Source: Canna indica (Eukaryota > Streptophyta > Magnoliopsida > Zingiberales > Cannaceae). From it: a DNA stretch of 64,000 nt. Under the pieces are notes generated by a model, which was not told where the DNA came from, searched no databases, and worked only from the letters and a program-made list of their open reading frames with translations. The translations under genes were made by a program, and so were the position numbers. Below are positions 47,494-61,184 of the stretch, in pieces (positions within the stretch are counted from its first letter, which is position 1; each line of letters begins with the position of its first letter). The stretch is taken from positions 83,506,001 through 83,570,000 of the forward strand of contig CP136892.1 in NCBI GenBank assembly GCA_034359265.1, written 5' to 3'.

Positions 47494-50400
47494 CTAAGCT
47501 GTGGTAATTTCTTGAGCAACAGTGCTTGGGGTCGGTATCAGAGCCAACATTTGGTTTTTAATGATACCCATGCATGTCTCAATCTCCCTGTAAATTGGAA
47601 GATTATGAGGAGAACACGGCTGCAAACTTGAGACTGCAGAATCCAGAATCTGGGCAATCTCAGCAGGTGGGTACTGTCTCTCCGTGCAGGTCTGCAAAAT
47701 AGATCCATTTTATGACTCACTCATAAACAAATTTATTATAAAAGAAATAGAAAGAAATTATGCATTATGAATAGAGAACAAAAATGTTTACATATTCATA
47801 CATATACATGTGTAGAAATTAAAATTATTATAAGCATACAGTCGCAAAAAGTTCCAAAAATATAATGGAACATTAACATTTTAAAGCAAACCAGAATAGA
47901 GAATAGAGTAGAGAATAACATTATAAATGGTGTTTACACACTGTTTGGTTGGAGGGTTTGGGAATGGAAATAACTCTTATTTAGTGTTTAGTTGAAGGGT
48001 TTTGACAACTTGGGTATTAGTATAATTTCCATAGATTGAAACCCAAGTTCACCCAATTATCAAATTTGATTCCCATCTTCTCATCCTCTCTGTACATATA
48101 TTATAATATAATTATTGTTATATTGTACAATGTACATTATTGTGGTAATCCTATATACTAATTATAAACTAATGTACTGTATTATACTTTATGATATAAT
48201 AAACTATAATACTATAATATTATAAATTTACGTACAATATACTATATTAAATTTTATCATTCACATGATCGACATTCCTATTTATTAATTATCTAAACAA
48301 GCATTTTGGGAATGATTACCATTCTTGTATTACAATCAAACATGTAGATGTTGGAATGGGATTTGAACCCATACCGATGGGATTTGATTTCAATTCAGAT
48401 TCTCAACTAATAACCAAAGTAACACAGCCTTAGATAATTTATTTCTTGTAAAAAAAAATATACGCTTTATGATATCAATGTCTACTATCTATTTTATGTA
48501 ATTAAAAATCCTGGAGTCATATATTGTTAGCTATAAGAATAAAAAAATCAAAAAATTGAGCTAAATCTTGAAATAACATGTGAGAGAAAATCAAATTATT
48601 AAAAAAACTTTAAAATAATTTGTTATTTCTCTCTCGCATTTGCCATTTGAAGCCTGCATGAGAATAGAACTTTGTGGCTCATTGTTTGTTTTTTCTCTTG
48701 CTAAATCTTGAAATTTCATGTGACAGAATAACAAATAAGTATAAATCCATAAAAAATTATGGATCATTGTTTGTCTTCCTCCTATGTCAACAACTCAAGT
48801 GATATCATTCTTATTAAAAGACCACAAGTAAATGAAGAGGGGAAATAGTAAATAATATAAAAATAGCTACCCACCAATCACCACTTGGACAAAATTACTA
48901 AGAATGATAAATCCAATAGAGCCTTTTTCTATCTTCTTGTCATGTACACCATTATACTTTTGCTTGTCCTCTTTCTACTTTTTTAATTGCTCTCTTAGTT
49001 GACACTTTTATTTTCTTATTGTTAATTGATAACTAGGTTATAAATTGACAACATTAGTTGTCTAAAGAGCAGTAATCATGGAAAATTTTCTTTTTTAAAT
49101 AACCAATTATATTGTTTCGGTTATCTCTGTTTTATCATCAAATTCCATTGAGTTATTAATTATTAATTTAGTCAGTTATTAATGCATGCATCCATGCTGC
49201 AAATGTGGCATGTATAATGCAGGTAGCTCTCAACATGTCGCATAAGCTGGCACTACTTCCATTGTTTCACTAATAGGATAGATATCTTAACATGTGATCA
49301 GGGAGATCCCTAGCAGATGAGGATAATTTGTTGTGTTTCTGTATCAATTAGTTTCAACTCTATCTTCTAAAACCAAGTTGACAAAGTGAAGATGACAAAT
49401 GATAAAGAGAGCGTCCCATTTCATTAATAATGACAAATTTTACCTGTATCATGAGAAGCGTGGAGACACATGACGATATCAATTCAGCAGGAACTTGCAG
49501 ATCGGCATCTGATGAATTGATAGGCTTTGGACTAAGTGCATGAGTTGTTGTCATGTCACACGTGCTTCCGGTATGATCCGGATTTGCTGTGTTGTTGGGT
49601 CCTGGATTAGGAGTCCCTTGTCCCCCCAACATACTAGAAGTGGAAACAGATCCAGAATTGCGATTATTTGCCAAATCCAAAGCCAGACCAATTCTAGCAC
49701 AAGGATCTTCTCCTTCCTTTAGGGCATACATTGCCTGGAGAAACGCATGAATAATAAGAGCTCTAGACACTGAAAACATGTAGAACATAAAAGAAGAGAC
49801 ACATATTGACAATGAAAGAATCAGAACTTGTTACAGCATCAAACTACCTGCACTGCTGCATCAACCATTGTCCTTGCTTTTCGCCTTGAAGTTTCAACAA
49901 TTTCCACTACATGAGATCCCAAATCCTGATTGAGAAAAGCAGATGGATTGAAGGAATCTGGAGGACCAAGAGGTCCACCTGAATTTTCCATTGGCCTAAT
50001 CCACGGAGTTGCTGAGTTGCCATGGTATCTGTTACGCTGTCTTAAAGAGACCAATGCAGAAGCAACCTAAAAACCAGAAAATAGGCGAGTGGCTTGAGGG
50101 AAATTTCCTCAAAGGCAACAATCTAAGTATATTATAGTCTTCTGTATAATTTACCTGATCATTAGCATCTCTTAGTTGTACAAGCACCATGGCATACTGC
50201 TTTCTGAAATGCTCCAAATCCTTTATGGTATCACCATCCTTTTGTTTTTCAGATACTTCTTCATTCATGTTTCTCAGTTCTATCAAAAGAGCTTCCTACA
50301 AATGCAAGAAAGCCCATCGTGATGATTCATGAAAGCTAGTATAACTGTAAGGAGTTGCAGGTGTGACTCAATTCAAGTTTCCTTGACAACATCTGAGACA

Positions 50401-53400
50401 AGTTAGGCCTTGTTTGGATGAGGTGCAACATGATTTAGTAATGTATGATATGGTATGGTACTGTACGGTATGAAGATAGTATCGTATGGTATGATTAAAT
50501 ATCAACAGCTACAGAGGGGAATGGAGTTATGGTTGAGCCAATCAAAAACGATAAGTCTAATATGATATGGGTAAATAAAGGGCATAAGAGGAATTATAAA
50601 TTTTGATTAGGGACAATTTAGAAATAAAATTTCATTAACTGTCAAATTCATGGTTTAAAAAATTGGTCAAAATCCATTGTTTCCAAACCATGAGATCACC
50701 ACCAAAAACCATAACCATCCCTTGGAAGTCTTCCCAAACAAGAGATTCAACAATACCATACCATGTAAAACCATACCTTACCATGAAACAAACAAGGGTC
50801 ACCCAAGAATTAAGCTGGAAGTTTTCAATCCATAGTAATTAGATTTGTATTAGCTTTTAGGTGATTTTCTACCATCTAAATGATTCTAGATAACAAATGG
50901 GATGAGATTTGCAATGATGGAACTATGAAAGCATTCAGCATGGTTTTGCAATGATTGTTTACAACCTATATAGATGCACGCTACTGAAAATCCCTCGCAT
51001 GCTCAAACTGATTACTATTTTTCACTCATGATGTACCATGCAAAATCATGAATATTAGGGATTAATCCCCGAGAATTTTGAATCTAGGGTCTTGAAATTG
51101 ACTCCAATAGACTCACATGGTTTGTTCCAGTCAAAGTGTATCTTCTATCCCAAAGTACACCAGGTAAGCTCCAATTCTGTTTTAAAACTCAACTAAAAGT
51201 TGCAATTTGCACATGCCCTACTGTCACGGGCCAAATGTTTTGGAGCGGAAGAACCCGTGCGGCACCCTTGCATCGCATGCAAGGGATAAGCCTTGATATA
51301 AAATCCATCCCGAATGGGCTTCCCGACTTAACATCGCGGGGCATATTTCGGACCACGTGCCAACCTCGTATTCCATGTCCGCGCCTTCAATGACCATGTT
51401 GGCCGAATGGTATTGAAGGCGTAAAGTAAAATACAACATTTACAGGACTATGGACACAAGAAAATGCAAAAACGGATGTAGGGTGAGTTCCGCAATCGCC
51501 TTGGGCGAATTCGACATGGTGCATGCCCATGTGGGCTGCTCGTTCGTTATTCGCACAAGGCCACCGTTTCATGAGCCAACACTCCCCTACACTATACATG
51601 AGGCCTCTAACCCCCAAGTGCCACCCCCAAGGTTCCTCAAAGCACGAGGAGCATGACAAAATTTGGGCCACCCGACGGGGTGATTTTCCGTGGCCACGGC
51701 CATGACGAAATGGACACAAGGTTTTCCGCTTAGCCATGACGGATGAACCAAATGTCGAATGACCCCAACATGCATACAACTCGTACCACGGGCCCATGGG
51801 GATCGCACAACGGGGTTTCTCATGAACGAATGCGAATAGAATGAAAATTTACTTGGACACAAGTCCATATTTACAAATATGCAAGGGACGTTTCGTCATC
51901 GCTCGGCGCATCGAAAAAGTCCCTAACACTACGGTTAACCATTAGACCATGTTGCATGCTATTACTAAGCAGCCTTGTAGATCAGCTAATATGAAACCAG
52001 AGGAGAGGGGAGACAAGGATGAAACAAGTACTATAATGATTTTGTCACTTTTCCATACATTTTAGTAGTTCAAAATTGTTGAGAGTAATAGTAGTTTGTC
52101 ATCTAGTATTATTCGAGGTGTATTATATTGTTCCTACTTCCAGGTCATATTGTATCTTACCTCCTCTATTGCTTCATTTGCTTTACGGGATATGATAGAA
52201 TTTGATGAGAAGTATTGGATAATTTTTTTTAATCAGGTGTACATGGGATATAAAATAAAGTTTATATTGTTTCAAACCTATTTTTTCTAATCCATGCACT
52301 AAACAAACAATGTATATGAATCTATCCTTTTATCATGTCCCTCTTCATCCTATGAAGCAAGCATGCCCTATATATAGGAAGGATTGACTTAATGATATAT
52401 GACGGTAAGAGTTTTCTTCCATCTTAACAAGGTAACGAAGCCACACAACCCCTAAACAATCTTCTCCTAAAACAGCCCACCACTCTCATCAGCATGTTGG
52501 TGGCAAGGCGGCATCTATCTCTCCGCGCATTATGTCCTGCTGGACAAAGGAGCCACTGCTGGCTCCTGTTCATTTTTCTGCCAAAACCACCCAAATCTGG
52601 TTCTGTCAGTGTCAGGGCATCATTCCTTGCAGCCACTTATCAGAACAGGCCTTTCCAAGGCTTGCTGCAAAAGCTGCCGCCAGGGTGTGTTCTCCTTTTT
52701 CCAGCCGGAAGAAAAACAGCCCCTGCTCACTGCTGCCAGGACTTGATATTCACTGTTGCTGATCCTGTTGCAGCCCTTGTTTCCTCATCTTGTGCTGTCA
52801 ACAGGTCCTGATCAGGGTCTGTTTCATTGATTGCCAACCCTATAATCTTTCTCCTAGGATTTCCTTTTTGGCAACATCTTGGTTACGTCGGCATTGGCTG
52901 CAGGGTCATCTCAGCAACCACCAATATTCTTCTTGCCCTGCCGATCAGATCAGGATTTGATCTCTCTGAGTCTCTGCGGTTACTTCATGCCAGATCCAGC
53001 ACCTCCGATATCGGGTTTCCTACAAGAGGCCTAGATCAGCAAATTCCCTCAAGGACCAGCTGCCGCTGGTCTCTCACAGTCCCTCTTCCTCTTTGTTTGT
53101 TATCTCTCTCCCTCATCTTTCTGGATTTGGTTGGGGCTCGCATCTTTGCATTATTCCCTCTCCTCCACCTTCTTTTCTTTGACCCAGAGGCATTGGAGCT
53201 TGCATTCTTGCGATGCTCCCCCTTCCATTCTTCCTCTCTTTTTTTCCTTGTCACTGCTTCTCTTCTACAGTAGCCTATCTCCCCTTCATTTTTTCGCTCT
53301 TGCTACACTTGAGGTGTTATCTTCTCAGTTCACAGTTCAAGCCCATCTGGTTAGATCATACGTCAAAAACATTCATATGATAGTGCAAAGTGCACTTCGA

Positions 53401-56400
53401 GAATCAGATTCAATTTATCCTCTAAGTATATTAATTAGTGTGAAATTCTTAACAAGGCATGCAGTTGTCATATTTTGGGCTGAGTTAATGATATCTGATT
53501 TGGGGTTTTATTCCATCTTCACAAAGATTAAATTTTGCATTTAGACATGCTATCCATTCCTTTGGTTACATACAATGTATATTCATGGCATACTAGCAGT
53601 ACATACAATGTAAACTATTAGCATTTCATAGGATGAAGTTCTGCCACCACTTAAAATACAATATGAAATCAGATAAGCCTTCACTCATATAAAAGTGACT
53701 ATAACTGGATTATGGGGGAAAGCTTAGGATATTGAAGATTGAAAGCTAAAAGAAAAACAAAGATGTAGCATTATCGTTACCTTTTTATCAAGAGCACGAG
53801 ATAATTCAGCAAGAGCTCTTATGTCAGCTTCTCTTTCCTGAATTTGTGACAGTGTACAAGGTTGGCTATACATTGCTTGCTGTGCTGCAACAGCAACTTG
53901 ATTAACAGTAGCCTTAGCTTGCACAATTGCATCAATTGTGTCTCCCTGCCAGAGGTCCATTCTGTTTAATGAGTCACAGCATCCTAAACTGCTTCAGAAT
54001 ATTTAAAAAAAATACGAATGAAAAGTAATTGTAACCTTAGCTTGCTTCATTAATGTATTTATTTGGTAACTAGTTGCAGAAGCATGAGCACTCCCATCAG
54101 CAATATTGATACTCTCGTTAGGAGCAAGTCTCATAGAACTTCCGGTTCTCCAGTCCTTAGGGCAATCTTCTAATTTCATATCTTTGAAGCTGTTGCAATA
54201 TCTGTTGAGAACAATATTCTGTATTCTAAGACTTTCAGGAATATTTTCAAATGGATTTAGTGGCATGCAGTCGATATCCTGAAATAAATTGAAAAGAAAA
54301 TGTATGTCATTCCAGAGATCAGTATGGTGCCAATAACAAACACTAAGTTTTCCTTTTGTTTCAACAGTTGATTTGAGAAAAATCCTATTTAATTGCTAAT
54401 GTCTTGTCAAAATAATGCATAAAAATCACAAAGGAGTAAAATGAACTTATCATCCAGCTCTGAAAACAATGAGCCCATATGACGAAGAATCACATACTTT
54501 TGTTTACCAATCAACAACAAGCACATTGGAAGAGCAACATCATATTCAAAAACGTAAACCACTCCAGTTTTGCCTAACAAACATTGATACAATTGCTCTG
54601 GTTTATACATACACAGATAACCCCAAAATGAATTAGCAAACCTCGCAGAAAATATTTCTTAATAAATGAAGCTTTAAAAAAATTTATCATAAATCTACAG
54701 AATAAGGATTACTAGGGCAAATGATATGTGTCCCATGAATGTGTTTTTGAGGAACATGCCTCTAGAAAAGACAGGATAATAACTAACAAACAAACTAAAG
54801 GCAATGGAATAGCTTGACCTGCATCATCAGAAAACCTATGGAGGAGGTGATCCAGAGAAATTAAGACGGGTTCAAGAAACAGATGATTACAGATACCGAA
54901 AAGTGTACTATGAGGTGGAAGTTAAAGAACATGTGGATGATAATGAATTACAATGAACAAACCACAGGCACACCAGGAGTGGGGGCTGCCAATTACAAAT
55001 AGGCTCAGTTTTAAATTTATAATGACCAATTCACATGTTTGTAAGCCACGAGCATATAATTATTGGATGCTGATAGTGATTTGGTAGAAAATATAACTTA
55101 CTTGATTTGAGAATTTTAAATTCAAGGGAAAGAATAAGGGCTAGATTATGAGCAGATCGGATAATTATGCATCTCAAGGTACATGTTGACGTCATATGAA
55201 TAAGAAAATTAAGATGAATACAACCATTAAGTAGAGATAAAATTACTAATGTAGAGAAATTTTCACGCAAAAGTGATTGTCACTTTCAACTTGATACAAA
55301 CAATTTTGTCATACTTCAGTAACTGACTTCTACGGTGAAAGATACATGTGATTAGCAAAATAATAGACAACTACCAGCGACAAACATTTTTATTGACTTG
55401 ATGAAAAAATCTGTATCAATAATTTTAGAAAAATCGAAAGCCTACTCAATAATTACTCCATAAAAGTAGCAGGATAGAAAAGTTACTTCTAAGTAACATA
55501 AAAATAATATAGTTTAGAATGTATGAAACCAGAAAAGAATTAAGTATAGATTAATAAATAGGCAATACTAAAGGAAATAGAAGGATTACCATTACAAACT
55601 CAACCCCTAACTCATGACGATCAAATTGAACCCTGCACCTATTGCGGTCAACAGTCAAAACACTTCCGTCATGAAGTTCTCTTGTCCTAGGGTGACAAGC
55701 AATGACACGTTGACCAACTGATAAAGGACGAGCAAGGTCTGCTGGGAGCCCCTCCTTAAGACCAGCTCGAAGCTCAGCATAGTGTGTCCTAACTGATTCT
55801 CGATACTGCTCAAGCTTCTCTCTTTCTTCGTCCAAAAATTGTTTAGACAAACGGCGGGGCTTTCCAAGAGAACTAAAATATCAAGAAAAAAGATTAACCA
55901 AATTTCAAGTGAAAATCAAGAATTTAGTTTAAAATGTACCTCCGTATGACACCCCACTCCACACGAGTTAGTCTAGGTATGTGGCCCAACCTCACATGAT
56001 TAAGGTACTCCACAAACTCACTTTTGGCAAACCATGGATAGTCAATTGCACTGTAAAACCACTCAAACATACACCATCTGCGCATCAGTTTGGATGATAG
56101 GCAGTTAGAAAGTTTTGCCTGCGACGAAAAAAAACAAAAAAAATTATTTGATATAATTGGAAGTTTGGAGCTAATTTGATCAATAGTGATTTCCTAAAAG
56201 AGAATAAGAAATGCTTTTATTCCCAAAAACAGAATCCCTATTCATTTTTTCCCTAAACTAGAAAGTAAGTACTCATATAACCAGATTACCCTCCGCAGAC
56301 CATTTTCAACTAGTTCGGCCAATTTTAAACGGGTTCTAGAAATTCATCCTAAATTCATAAAAAAATCTATTATTCATAGATAAATCACTTCCATAACTTG

Positions 56401-59118
56401 TATCAGCAAAATAATTTTTTTGGAGTTGAAAATCAATTTTTTTCACCATTTTCAACTGGCTCGACCATTTTTAAACTGGTTCGGCCAATGTCGAACTAGT
56501 TGAAAATGGTGAAAAAAAAATGATCTTCAACTCAAAAACTTATTCTGCCGATACAAGTTATGAAAATGATTTACCTATGAATAATATATTTTTTATGATT
56601 TTATTGTGAATTTAGGATGAATTTTCCGAACATGTTTAGAATTGGCCGAACTAGTTGAAAATGATCTGCGGAGGGTAATCTGGGTATATGGGTATTTACT
56701 TTTTTGGTTTTGGGAAAAAATGAATAAGGGTTCTGCTTTTGGGAATAAAAGCATGTCTTATTCTCTTCTAGGCAAATAATTAACAACATACCTTAAGTTC
56801 AACCATACTGCTGGCTGCATTAGAGTGTCGATCAAGCTGACCATCTCCCACAATTACATCACCTGATTTAAAATCCTTCCATGCCAATAGGCCTGTCTTG
56901 CGACGGCTTCTATGTTTTGCAGGAAAATTAACTTGACTTTCACTTGCAGCATTCGGAGCACCTTCACTTAGATCTGTTGCCACTGCTCCAGGATCAGTAG
57001 GAGAAGAGTTTTCTGGTGGTTTAGCAAACTTCCCTTGCCTTAGCAATGGACTAACTGGACCAACACGTCTAACCTTAGCAGTGAATCTTTTCCTTTCTTC
57101 GGAAGAAACCTGATAATCGAGTAGTAAAATAACTTTCACAGTTTTTAGCCACAAAAAAAAAACCGTCTACATGTTTACATGTATAAAGCATACTCAAGAG
57201 TAGAAAGAAAAAAAAAATGTATTATAGTATTCTATAGTAGAAACTGTGACAAAGAAATTGAAACATGAGAAAATGCAAATTGAGGAATAATATCAAAAGC
57301 TAAGGAGAATAATCTCCACTATATTTTTTATGAGAGCAAATGTTGAAAAGAGCAGAGAAACATCATATTACTCAAATACTCAAAATTGTTAAGCAAGAGT
57401 GACGGCTCTGTAGATCTAGGTTGATGTCAAACTAAAATTTCTGGCACATAGCAACTTATGCTAAAAAAAATCATCAATTGAATCTCAATCATGTTATATT
57501 ATATCAACTGGTCAAAAACCTCTGAGATAAGGGGAACTTCCATGTTTAATATGAGACAGGTATGTGGAACGATTGACTGATTTCTTTTAAGGGTTGCCAA
57601 TAGTAAATTTATGCATTGTATGTGCCATCTTGTTGTCCAAAATGGTTTTCTTTTTTCTACTACACCAATAGGTCATCTTTGGAGATATCCTAACTGCCTC
57701 ACATTTACTTTGGGAAGTTGCTACGCTCATATTTTGACACACGTGCATTCCCAGCCAAACATATTATTATTATCATACTTGATCAGTGAGGCTTAGGAAA
57801 ACCATAATTATCAATTTTAGATCATAAATGTAACGGAAATTGAAGTTATTTACATTTTAAAATCAAGGCGGAAGCCAGAAAGATTGTAATCAATTATGTT
57901 TGTTCCCTCAGCCATGAGCTGTAAATTCTAAGCAACATAATTGCAAAAATAAGTTGAATTGTCAAAATAATAGGGTTCTCAATAAGGAAAACTAAGATAT
58001 TTCCACAATGTGGATCAAATTTCACTATAACTTATAGGTTCAGATGACAAGGCCTAGTTATAAAACAATCAACAACAAAATTTATGCATCACAAATAGTC
58101 CATTTGACAAAGATATTTTATGAATGGTCATAAATATATTAAGCTAAGAAAATTAAAATGAACCAAGAGCACTGTATTAACTTAGTAGCATAGTAGTATT
58201 AATTTTTAAAACAACCAAAATGTTGAGAACTATTTGTTACAGACAGCAGAGTTAGCTCAAAGCTATATATTTCAGATACAACCTTATAAAGTTTGAGTCT
58301 TATAAGATCATTTAATGTAATAATTAAATTTACCAAAGAGGACACCTTAAGAAAATTGACGGATATCTACAGATAATATAAAGTAACAGAACATTCAGAG
58401 AAATAAGTTCAGAGGTTCCTATAGTTTCTCTTGAGAAAACTTCCCAGAAAAACAATCAGGTCAAATAAGCTACTAAATTAAACGAAGCTAACAGATTTGA
58501 TATTAAAACAGAAATCATACATATGGAATTTGCTTATTTCAGCAAAACTTATTAAAGTAACTAAGAAATACACAAACACACTTAAGCTTAAGCAGAGAGT
58601 CATCCAAAAGCAAAATCGAACCACATAAGCAAATGAAGGAAAAGGCAAAAGTACCTCCATTCTCTGCAATTCACCTTTCTGAGAGTCACTACTGAAATCA
58701 GATCTTGGCATCTAAAATGGTAAATAAACAGAAGTAATCAATTTCCATCATCAAGGCAATTAACTAAGTCTGATTAATTGCACAAATAGAATAGAGCAGA
58801 GAAAAAACTGAAATGGTTACAGATCACTTACTTTCCCTGAAAATGTCTTCCCTTTCCTTTTCTCTGTCATATTAATACAAGCACAAGCCTGCTGATTCAT
58901 TTCAGCAATAGCTTTTGCATCATGCTGCAAGCCCTTCACAGCTTTAGAACTTTTCCTGGAAACTATGTCAAAACCAAGACTTGTAGGATGCCTTCTATCT
59001 CTTTTCCCTAATACTTTAGACTTGTCTCGTTGGTAATTTAATGGCAACAATTCAGGTATAGTAGGTTTCTCATCAGTATCAATATTTACCTGCTCTTCTT
59101 TAACCTGGGCTGATGATT
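47494..59118 (-). CDS. ALY: ALWAYS EARLY / LIN9-like DREAM-complex subunit (5' end not seen)
   Basis: Plant LIN9 homologues act with MYB3R, E2F and TCX proteins in nuclear DREAM-type complexes that control cell-cycle genes. Eleven exons are visible: 59118-58832, 58711-58655, 57109-56792, 56118-55940, 55872-55590, 54278-54036, 53945-53781, 50295-50155, 50066-49848, 49734-49444 and 47691-47494, giving 792 residues in continuous phase. The DIRP domain spans 56118-54036: [20 protein letters not shown], then [20 protein letters not shown] and [18 protein letters not shown] text. A coiled-coil-like stretch ([20 protein letters not shown]) follows. The C-terminus [20 protein letters not shown] and [17 protein letters not shown] is typical of ALY2/ALY3. 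The N-terminal SANT/Myb exons are absent from 59119-64000 and probably lie beyond the window; truncation cannot be excluded. Confidence 0.92.
47937..48432. mobile_element. Probable MITE in the last ALY intron
   Basis: Left side CACTGTTTGGTTGGAGGGTT and complemented right side GCTGTGTTACTTTGGTTATT have the weakly inverted, GTTTGGTT-type ends seen in several other elements here, and both sides share GGGTTTGGGAATGG-like text. Non-coding; limits approximate. Confidence 0.4.
50404..50800. mobile_element. Probable MITE in ALY intron, CCTTGTTTGG ends
   Basis: Left GGCCTTGTTTGGATGAGGTG and complemented right ACCCTTGTTTGTTTCATGG are inverted. Inside, GATATGGTATGGTACTG on the left pairs with CAATACCATACCATG on the right. 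This is a fold-back element without coding sequence; target duplication not settled. Confidence 0.55.
51222..51928. mobile_element. Putative 707-bp solo LTR in ALY intron
   Basis: Begins TGTCACGGGCCAAATG, ends CCCTAACA and is flanked by CTAC on both sides (51218-51221, 51929-51932), as a solo LTR would be. It is much richer in GC than the intron around it. The open frames it contains run in conflicting directions and match nothing. A 4-bp flank is short evidence, so the end points are provisional. Confidence 0.5.
52430..53340. other. GC-richer insert of unknown nature in ALY intron
   Basis: This block stands out by composition from the AT-rich intron and is open in two frames on the plus strand (52494-53273), with Ser/Pro/Leu-rich translations that I cannot assign. 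A TATATATAGG motif lies upstream at about 52370. It may be part of an LTR retrotransposon; no ends were identified. Confidence 0.35.
56193..56772. repeat. 580-bp near-perfect palindrome in ALY intron
   Basis: CCTAAAAGAGAATAAG at the left and, complemented, CCTAGAAGAGAATAAG at the right begin two arms of ~285 bp that pair almost throughout: CAGATTACCCTCCGCAGA, TTTTCAACTAGTTCGGCCAA, AATTCATCCTAAATTCA and TTTTTCACCATTTTCAACT all recur in complement. The centre is near 56483, with hardly any spacer. The right end is 19 bases inside the intron from the splice donor at 56791. A fold-back transposon is the likeliest origin; transcription would give one long hairpin. Confidence 0.85.
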
Positions 59119-59606
59119 CTAGACACAATAGAAGCAATACAGTAACTCCTTAGTGTAAAACGGTTCATATATAAGAAGGAAAAAAAGCAGAACAGAAACA
59201 TACAAAAAATTCTGCATCTGAAAACATACAGCAAAAAAGTACGTTTTGAAAATGTGTGTTTATAATTTATAGTAGACAACAAAATAAAATCAAGCATAAA
59301 TTACATTTCCAACATGTGCCAAGCATGATCAGGTAGATTGCCAAATGGCTAGACTTAATATCTGACAGAAGGGTCAACATATCTAACTTTGTAGGAAAGC
59401 TGAATTTAAGAACAACTAGACAATTTCTTAGGTTTGTGTTGTGCCCATGTCAGTTAAAACAGACACAAATACCTACCACATTAAGATCTTTAATCAAAAG
59501 TTATTAGCAAATTCCCTATTAACAAACAAGATACCTATGCTGAGTTCATGCCAATGACCCAATTATCCAACTCTTGATGCTGTTCTTACTGTACACATAA
59601 ATGAAG

Positions 59607-59838
59607 CAAGGATTTAAAAATCATAGCCCGGTACGTACCGGTTTCTCCGGAAACCAATATCCGGTACAACCAATACAATTTGGTAATTGGTACCAAATGT
59701 ACCAATAAATACCGCTCGTACCGGGCGGTACACTAACCCATACCGGGTGGTACAGCCCAGCATGGTACCATTTATGGTACTCGGTACGGTACAGTACAAA
59801 CACCGGTATTGGCATCAGTACCAAGATCTTAGTCCTTG
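59607..59838. mobile_element. hAT MITE, 232 bp, target duplication AAATGAAG
   Basis: Flanked by AAATGAAG at 59599-59606 and 59839-59846. Ends CAAGGATTTAAAAATC and, complemented, CAAGGACTAAGATCTTGG. The interior is made of CGGTACGTACCGG and GGTACCA phrases, linking it to the larger insert at 17115-17875. Non-coding. Confidence 0.85.
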
Positions 59839-60051
59839 AAATGAAGTATTTGTTGTTGTTGAGTGTAGAAAAGCAAAGGCGCCACTCTGATAACAAACAG
59901 TTGGTTTTAGGATGTCAGTGAGTGAGTCAAGGTACTAGTAACTCAAACTGGACTCACCTCTCACTTGAAATTGACACGGCAAAAGTCAAGCGGAGCTGAA
60001 GCTCGAGTAGCCAATTGAGTTGAGTTCCAGTATGACTCTCAAGTAACTCAT

Positions 60052-61133
60052 AACCATTCTAGGCTTGGGGGCTGGTTTTGGAAGGTGATTCAGAAACGAG
60101 GTCTTTTTTGGGTTAGATTGATGGATCATTTGTATGGCGACTTCAGAAGTTGGAGTTCCCCGGGGTTCTTGAGGCGAGCTTCCCCAATTTGGAAGGATAT
60201 TAGCATACTCTTCGACTTATTCCCCTCATGCCTTTCCTTCAAGGTTGGCAATGGTTCGATGATCAAGTTTTGGACGGATAGATGGCTTGGACCTGCCTTG
60301 CTGCCAAATACCCGTCTTTGTAGTTTGTTCCACCTTTCTGATCAGAAGCTAGCTTTCATCTCTGATTAGAAAAGTTTCAATGCTGATGGCTCGTTTTGAG
60401 GCTGGAACATCACATTTTCATCTTTGGTGGATGGGGAATGCCTTGATTCTTTGGCTCAGGATCTTATTGGTGTTCAGCATTCTTCCGGGCCTGATTTGAT
60501 CAGAGCTGGAATTTAACTCGGATGGTCTCTACTCTACCCGCAGCCTTTATGGATTGCTGAGTTTTCAGGGTGTTCTGGATGGCTTCTACAAATTTATTTG
60601 GCTTAAGCATCTACCTCCTAGAATTTCCCTGTTCGGCTGGCTCGGGTTCAGACGGAGGTTGCTCACTCGGGATAGTTTAGTTCGGTGGGGAGTCACTACT
60701 GACGATTCTTGTCTACTTTGTGAGGATGGTATTGAGACGCATCGGCATTTATTTGGCGCATACTCTTACTCGACTTCTGGCTGCAAGCTCTTTCTTTCCC
60801 TTGTGAAGCAAAACTTCGTGCCTCTATGTGCCCTTTCTCCCGATAGGAGGATTTCGAGATCGCGTAAAATGCGAGCTAGATTGACTTTGACTTGGTGCTG
60901 GTTTCTTTGGAAAGAAAGGAACTTCAGAGCGTTCTAAGGATTAAGGACGTCTATGCACTTAACTGCAGTTTCGGCGGCCAATTTCTTTGGTTTATGTTTA
61001 ACTTGTTTGAGTTTGCGCTTATCTAGTTGTTTCTTACTTCTTCTTTTTTCACATTTCTTGTTTTCTTATCCCACCCCCCCTCTGTACCCTTTAATCCTCT
61101 TGAATGGAATACATCTCTTTTTTCAAAAAAAAA
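60052..61133 (+). mobile_element. 5'-truncated LINE (L1-type) with poly-A and 10-bp target duplication
   Basis: Flanked by AGTAACTCAT at 60042-60051 and 61134-61143, with an A-run before the right flank. It encodes the C-terminal end of a plant LINE ORF2 in broken frames: FKVGNGSMIKFWTDRWLG at about 60240-60300 and the zinc-knuckle region CLLCEDGIETHRHLF at about 60715-60755, followed by WCWFLWKERNFRAF. The reverse transcriptase and endonuclease parts are missing. It lies upstream of the first visible ALY exon, probably inside a long intron. Confidence 0.88.
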
Positions 61134-61184
61134 AGTAACTCATGAACGTAGTGGAGCTTAACACATTATATATACAAGGGTATA

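Noticed and set aside
51387..51868. Overlapping 93-136 codon frames on the minus strand
   Set aside because: They fall in a putative solo LTR and are open in several frames because of GC content, with no known domain.
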